Positions 60,184-64,000 of a stretch of 64,000 bases of DNA are shown piece after piece (the first letter of the stretch is position 1; every line of letters begins with the position of its first letter). This DNA is from Acidimicrobiia bacterium (GTDB lineage Bacteria; Actinomycetota; Acidimicrobiia; Spongiisociales; UBA5794): positions 62,001 to 126,000 of the forward strand of contig JAWKJB010000003.1 of the NCBI GenBank assembly GCA_041393965.1, read 5' to 3'. A program made the translations under genes and the position numbers. The notes beneath the pieces were generated by a model, which worked only from the letters and a program-made list of their open reading frames with translations, was not told the origin of the DNA and did no database searches.

Positions 60184-60924
60184 ATGGCAGTCCTCGAACT
60201 CGACAACATACAGAGACGCTTCGGTGGACTGCCTGCCGTTGACGGTGTGACCCTTGGGTTCAACGATGGCGAGATTCTCGCCATCGTTGGGCCCAACGGC
60301 GCGGGCAAGTCCACCTTGCTCAAGACCATCACCGGGATCCACCCTGCGACCGGCGGGATGATCCGCTTCGACGGCGTGGACATCACGAGGATGGCCACCC
60401 ACGACATTCGCCACGCGGGTATTGCCATGGTGCTCCAGACGCCCCGCATCTTTGCGTCGCTCACGGTCCGTGAGAATGTGCTCGTCGGCGCGATGTTCGG
60501 CACGAGCGAACGCACCAGCGAAGCCGACGCCCGCGATCAGGCCGACGCGATGTTGGCCTTCGTTGGCCTCGAGGACAAGGCGGATCTCGCGATCGGCCAG
60601 CTCAACCTCCACGAACAGCGCTATGTCGATCTCGCGAGGGCACTCGCAGGAGGGCCGAGGCTCCTTCTCCTCGACGAAGTCATGGCAGGCCTCAACGACA
60701 CCGAAACACAGGCTTCGATCGAGATGATCCGAACCGCACGGGACCGGTTCGGGATCACCATCATCTGGGTCGAGCATGTCATGAAGGCTGTCATGAGCCT
60801 CGCCGAGCGTGTTGCGGTCCTCGACTTCGGCCGACTCCTCACAAGTGGCGACCCCAAGACCGTCATGCGGGATCCCGCTGTCGTCAAGGCGTACCTCGGC
60901 GATACGGTGCTGCCAGATGCTTGA
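60184..60924 (+). CDS. livG: ABC importer ATPase, LivG type
   Basis: The 246-residue ATPase has Walker A G-P-N-G-A-G-K-S-T, a long helical insertion typical of LivG, a deviant signature L-N-L-H-E-Q-R and Walker B L-L-L-L-D-E-V-M-A-G-L-N-D. It lies seven bases after the binding-protein stop, with no strong ribosome binding site. It overlaps livF by eight bases. Confidence 0.9.
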   Translation: MAVLELDNIQRRFGGLPAVDGVTLGFNDGEILAIVGPNGAGKSTLLKTITGIHPATGGMIRFDGVDITRMATHDIRHAGIAMVLQTPRIFASLTVRENVLVGAMFGTSERTSEADARDQADAMLAFVGLEDKADLAIGQLNLHEQRYVDLARALAGGPRLLLLDEVMAGLNDTETQASIEMIRTARDRFGITIIWVEHVMKAVMSLAERVAVLDFGRLLTSGDPKTVMRDPAVVKAYLGDTVLPDA

Positions 60925-61615
60925 AGTCAACGCCGTCTCGTCAGGCTACAACCGGGAACCGGTCGTGCACGATGTGACGATCAATGTCAACGACGGAGAG
61001 ATCGTTGCCATCATCGGCTCGAACGGAGCAGGGAAGTCGACATTCCTGCGTGCCGTGTGCGGCCTTCTACGGGTGATGTCGGGGACCATCACCTACGACG
61101 GCGCCCCCATCGCGAACAAACCGGCCTACCGGATCGCCCGCGCGGGCGTGGCGTTCGTCCCAGCGGAGCGGCACCTGTTCCCCGGCATGACGGTCGACGA
61201 CAACCTTTCGCTCGGTGCGTATCCGCAGCGGCCAGATCCCGAACGCCAGGCCCTCGTCTTCGAGCTCTTTCCACGGCTCGGTGAGCGGCGACGCCAGGCC
61301 GCAGGGACGATGAGCGGAGGCGAGCAACAGATGCTGGCCGTTGCGAGGGCGCTCATGGCCAAACCCCGCCTCCTCATCCTCGACGAGCCGACGACCGGGA
61401 TCGCACCGAGCCTCGCCGTCAACGCATACGGTTCGATCGCGAGCCTTCGTGACCACGGCATCTCGGTCCTCGTGGCCGAACAGCAGGTTCCCCTCGTTCT
61501 CGAGATCGCCGACCGTGGATATGTCCTCGAAAACGGAGTGATCCAGCTCGAGGGAAGCGCCGACGAGCTCCACGACAACCCGACGGTGCGGCGCGCCTAC
61601 CTGGGGGTGTCATGA
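60917..61615 (+). CDS. livF: ABC importer ATPase, LivF type
   Basis: The 232-residue ATPase has Walker A G-S-N-G-A-G-K-S-T, signature M-S-G-G-E-Q-Q-M-L and Walker B L-L-I-L-D-E-P-T-T-G-I. V-P-A-E-R-H-L-F-P-G-M-T-V is the typical LivF motif. ATG 60917 overlaps livG; it in turn overlaps livH by four bases, so all components are coupled. Confidence 0.92.
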   Translation: MLEVNAVSSGYNREPVVHDVTINVNDGEIVAIIGSNGAGKSTFLRAVCGLLRVMSGTITYDGAPIANKPAYRIARAGVAFVPAERHLFPGMTVDDNLSLGAYPQRPDPERQALVFELFPRLGERRRQAAGTMSGGEQQMLAVARALMAKPRLLILDEPTTGIAPSLAVNAYGSIASLRDHGISVLVAEQQVPLVLEIADRGYVLENGVIQLEGSADELHDNPTVRRAYLGVS

Positions 61616-62472
61616 CCGCGGTCATCCTCGACGGACTCGTGCTCGGACTCCAGTTCGGACTCCTCGGAGTCGGGCTCACCATCGTCTACGGCATGGGAGG
61701 GGTGCTCAACCTCGCATATGGACCGATGGCCGTCGCGTCGGCCATCATGATCTCCGTCACGATGCGCTGGGGCGTCCCAGCCGGCCCTGCGGTGCTGCTC
61801 GGCCTGCTCACCGGTGCCGGCCTCGGCCTGCTCCTCAATGTGACGATCATGCGCCCCGTCTACCGGCGGCAAGGCGAGGATCGCGTCCTGCTGAGCCTCC
61901 TCCTGACGATCGGCGTCGCGTTCATCATCAACGGATACCTGCAATGGCAACTCCCGATCGAGGCGCTCAGCCTCAGCATCGGCGGCGACGCGATCCCGAT
62001 CCTCGGCGTGCCGATGCGCACAGGGAGCCTCCTTGCGTCGGCCATCACCATCGCCGCCGGTGGCGGGCTCCTCGTCTTTTTCAGGCGCACAACCACCGGC
62101 CGATCGGTCCGGTCCGTCATCCAGGACGAGGTCGGCGCGAGGCTCTGCGGTGTGAGCCCCGCAGCGGTACGCATGCTGATCTTCACCCTCAGCGGCGCCA
62201 TCGCGGGGCTCGTCGCCGTGACCCGGTCCATGTCGTCGCCGGTGCCGGTCACGGAAGGATTCAACCTCACCATCCTCGCGCTGCTGGTGACGGTCGTCGG
62301 TGGCCTCGGCAGTATCAGAGGGGCGTTCCTCGCGGGCCTCATCCTCGGTGTTGTCAACGCATTCAGCTCGTTCTACATCGGCTCGTACATCACGACCATC
62401 GTGCTGCTGCTCGCTGCGGCGCTCACCATCTTGCTGCGTCCCTCCGGACTCTTCGGGGAGCATCCGACATGA
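61612..62472 (+). CDS. livH: ABC importer permease, LivH type
   Basis: This 286-residue permease has about eight helices: G-L-Q-F-G-L-L-G-V-G-L-T-I-V-Y-G, V-L-N-L-A-Y-G, and a loop Q-D-E-V-G-A-R-L-C-G-V for ATPase contact. It overlaps its neighbours by four bases on each side. Confidence 0.92.
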   Translation: MTAVILDGLVLGLQFGLLGVGLTIVYGMGGVLNLAYGPMAVASAIMISVTMRWGVPAGPAVLLGLLTGAGLGLLLNVTIMRPVYRRQGEDRVLLSLLLTIGVAFIINGYLQWQLPIEALSLSIGGDAIPILGVPMRTGSLLASAITIAAGGGLLVFFRRTTTGRSVRSVIQDEVGARLCGVSPAAVRMLIFTLSGAIAGLVAVTRSMSSPVPVTEGFNLTILALLVTVVGGLGSIRGAFLAGLILGVVNAFSSFYIGSYITTIVLLLAAALTILLRPSGLFGEHPT

Positions 62473-63491
62473 TCGACCAAGCCGAGCGCGGATCGAGGAA
62501 GGAGCGGATGTATCGGGCGTTCGGTGGATCCTCGTCGGGGTTCGCCCCGTATGTTGCTGTCGCGGTCACGGCACTGCTGCTGTCCCTCCTTCCGCTGTGG
62601 ATCGGTGACTCCCGCACCCTCATCGGGGTCGCAACGAGCGGCCTCCTGTTTGCCTGCTACGCCATCGCGTTCAACCTGATCTTCGGAAGTACCGACCAGC
62701 TCTTCCTCGCCGTCGGAGCCCTCGCAGGCCTTGGTGCGTACACATCGGCCATCACTTCCGAGCGTCTCGGTGTTCCGCTTCCCATCGCAATCACGCTCGG
62801 TGCACTCGCAGCGATGGCGATCAGCGGGGTCTTCAGCTGGATCGCCGTGCGCCGATCGCTCGGGATCATCTTCACGGGTATCGTCACGCTGACCTTCTCG
62901 CTCGCATTCGACAACCTGCTGCTCGGCCAACGCGAACTCACGGGCGGCGAGACCGGAATCGTCGTCGACGCAGGGAAAGGCGCCTTCTTCCGGGGACAGG
63001 TCCCGCCGTACTATGTCTTTCTCGTCCTGATGGTGGGATTCCTCGTGGCGTACGTGGTCATCCACCGATCGCAGATGGGATGGGCGTTCCGGGCGCTCCG
63101 CGACGATGAGCTCTCGGCCAAACTCGCCGGGGTGAATGTGGCGAGGTACCGCATCTACGCGGGGGCGATCGGCGGTGCCATGCTCGGACTCTCTGGTGCG
63201 ATGTGGGCACATGTGGAGGGCTTCATCAGCCCCGCCACCTTCACCTTCGTCCATGTCGATGTCCCGGTGCTGGTGATGCTCGTGTTCGGCGGTATCGGAA
63301 CCCTGCTCGGCCCCGTCGTCGGGTCGGCCTTCTTCACCTACCTCGGCGAGGTCCTTGCCTCCTTCAGCCAGCTTCGACTCATCGTCGAAGGGACCCTGCT
63401 CATCGTCCTGTTCCTGTTGTTACCCCAAGGTGTCGTCGGGGCGGTGCGGGCTGGGCTCGCTCGACTGCGGCGGGGGCGAAAGGAGGCATAA
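62469..63491 (+). CDS. livM: ABC importer permease, LivM type
   Basis: The 340-residue permease has a polar N-terminus and about nine helices with A-F-N-L-I-F-G-S-T-D-Q-L-F-L-A-V and R-A-L-R-D-D-E-L-S-A-K-L-A-G-V, the coupling loop of LivM. ATG 62469 overlaps livH. The stop shares one base with the start of the stress-protein gene. Confidence 0.92.
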   Translation: MIDQAERGSRKERMYRAFGGSSSGFAPYVAVAVTALLLSLLPLWIGDSRTLIGVATSGLLFACYAIAFNLIFGSTDQLFLAVGALAGLGAYTSAITSERLGVPLPIAITLGALAAMAISGVFSWIAVRRSLGIIFTGIVTLTFSLAFDNLLLGQRELTGGETGIVVDAGKGAFFRGQVPPYYVFLVLMVGFLVAYVVIHRSQMGWAFRALRDDELSAKLAGVNVARYRIYAGAIGGAMLGLSGAMWAHVEGFISPATFTFVHVDVPVLVMLVFGGIGTLLGPVVGSAFFTYLGEVLASFSQLRLIVEGTLLIVLFLLLPQGVVGAVRAGLARLRRGRKEA

Positions 63492-64000
63492 TGGGGGGCA
63501 TGCTCGAAAGCGCGACCGGTATCGTTGTTCCGCTGGACGGGAGGGAACCCAGCGTTCGGGCCGTCCCGATCGCAGTGCGAATCGGGGGTCGGCTGGAACT
63601 TCCGGTTCGGCTCTACTCGGTGTCTGACGATCCGGGCCGCGAGGTGTGGCTGCGAGATGTCGCGGCGAGATACGGATCGGTCGAATCGGTTGCGGTCTCG
63701 GTCGAGCAGTCGGATGATCCGGCCGCCGCGATCGCCAGGACGGCAGGCGACACCGAGCTCGTGTGTATGGCGACCTCGGCCTCCATCCTTCCCCATCAGG
63801 GCCGCATCGGCTCGATTGCCGAAGAGGTTGTTCGTACCGTGCGGCGCCCCGTCGTTCTCGTCGGGCCCTCCGTCCTTCCGAGGACAGGAAACTCCACGGG
63901 GCGAATCATCGCGCCGGTGGACGGATCGGAGATGTCAGAGACAGCCCTCGGGTACGCGGCAGACCTCGCCGCCGCCGCATCGGTTCCGTTGTGGGTCGTC
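63491..64000 (+). CDS. Tandem universal stress protein (UspA family), cut by window end
   Basis: The frame starts at ATG 63491 four bases after AGGAGG and is open to the right edge. The first Usp domain covers residues 9-130, with G-I-V-V-P-L-D-G-R-E-P-S near its start and V-V-L-V-G-P-S near its end. A second domain begins at R-I-I-A-P-V-D-G-S-E-M-S-E-T-A-L. At least 170 residues are visible. Overlap with livM by one base places it in the importer operon. Usp proteins bind ATP and act in stress or stasis. Confidence 0.85.
   Translation, partial: MGGMLESATGIVVPLDGREPSVRAVPIAVRIGGRLELPVRLYSVSDDPGREVWLRDVAARYGSVESVAVSVEQSDDPAAAIARTAGDTELVCMATSASILPHQGRIGSIAEEVVRTVRRPVVLVGPSVLPRTGNSTGRIIAPVDGSEMSETALGYAADLAAAASVPLWVV

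Overview
This is a high-GC window from the chromosome of an actinobacterium. The backbone gene order (folP-folK-panC-coaX-lysS, clpC, radA-disA-carD-ispD-ispF-cysS-rlmB) is the usual actinobacterial one. The lipoproteins with threonine-rich linkers, the LppM-like and septum-formation-like lipoproteins and the DUF222/HNH gene point the same way. An acidimicrobial lineage is plausible, but I cannot prove it from sequence alone.

Layout. 1-5.9 kb: folate, pantothenate/CoA and lysyl-tRNA synthetase genes in one tightly overlapping operon, with a dead-phosphatase-like protein and a HPPK-thioesterase fusion. 6-8.4 kb (minus): a secreted lipoprotein and a long-chain prenyl diphosphate synthase. 8.6-16.6 kb: ClpC and a complete BMP-type (nucleoside-like) ABC importer. 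16.7-25.3 kb: zinc-ribbon/discoidin protein, RadA, DisA, CarD, IspD, IspF, GDPD, CysS, RlmB and tRNA-Thr. 25.4-29.6 kb: AI-2E-type permease, LppM-like lipoprotein, MerR/TipAS regulator, a repeat-solenoid protein and an unknown.

29.7-49.1 kb is the most unusual part. It holds a GntR regulator, a branched-chain-amino-acid-type ABC importer with a LivM-LivG fusion, an SDR, two glutamine-synthetase-like ligases, a classical aldehyde dehydrogenase, three glutamate-synthase-like subunits and a bacterial microcompartment (BMC) operon. The BMC part has one pentamer, one hexamer and one permuted trimer shell protein, a CoA-acylating aldehyde dehydrogenase, a malate dehydrogenase, an opine-dehydrogenase-family enzyme with an N-terminal encapsulation-peptide-like helix, and a small EutQ-N-like protein. 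No B12, glycyl-radical or aldolase signature enzyme is present. My reading (inference) is that an imported amine is gamma-glutamylated and converted to an N-alkylglutamate by MgsABC-like subunits. The opine-dehydrogenase-like enzyme would then cleave it inside the shell to glutamate and an aldehyde, which becomes an acyl-CoA while malate dehydrogenase recycles NADH. Four near-identical 15-bp palindromes in front of the regulator, the importer and the glutamate-synthase-like genes suggest one GntR regulon.

49.2-54.1 kb: RRM protein, MacB-type ABC exporter and a DUF222/HNH protein. 54.2-56.4 kb: an isochorismatase-family hydrolase, then a small decayed integrated element bounded by a 29-bp duplication of the 3' end of tRNA-Arg(CCT), with IS21 and excisionase remnants and a toxin-antitoxin-like pair. 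56.7-64 kb: SHOCT protein, a benzoate-CoA-ligase-like enzyme with a complete Liv-type importer (probably for aromatic acids), and a universal stress protein cut by the window end.

Two window-wide traits stand out. The palindrome ACGT is almost absent: I saw about five copies by eye where roughly 200 would be expected from base composition. Many genes also carry a TANNNT box six to eight bases before the start codon and no ribosome binding site, which suggests leaderless transcripts.
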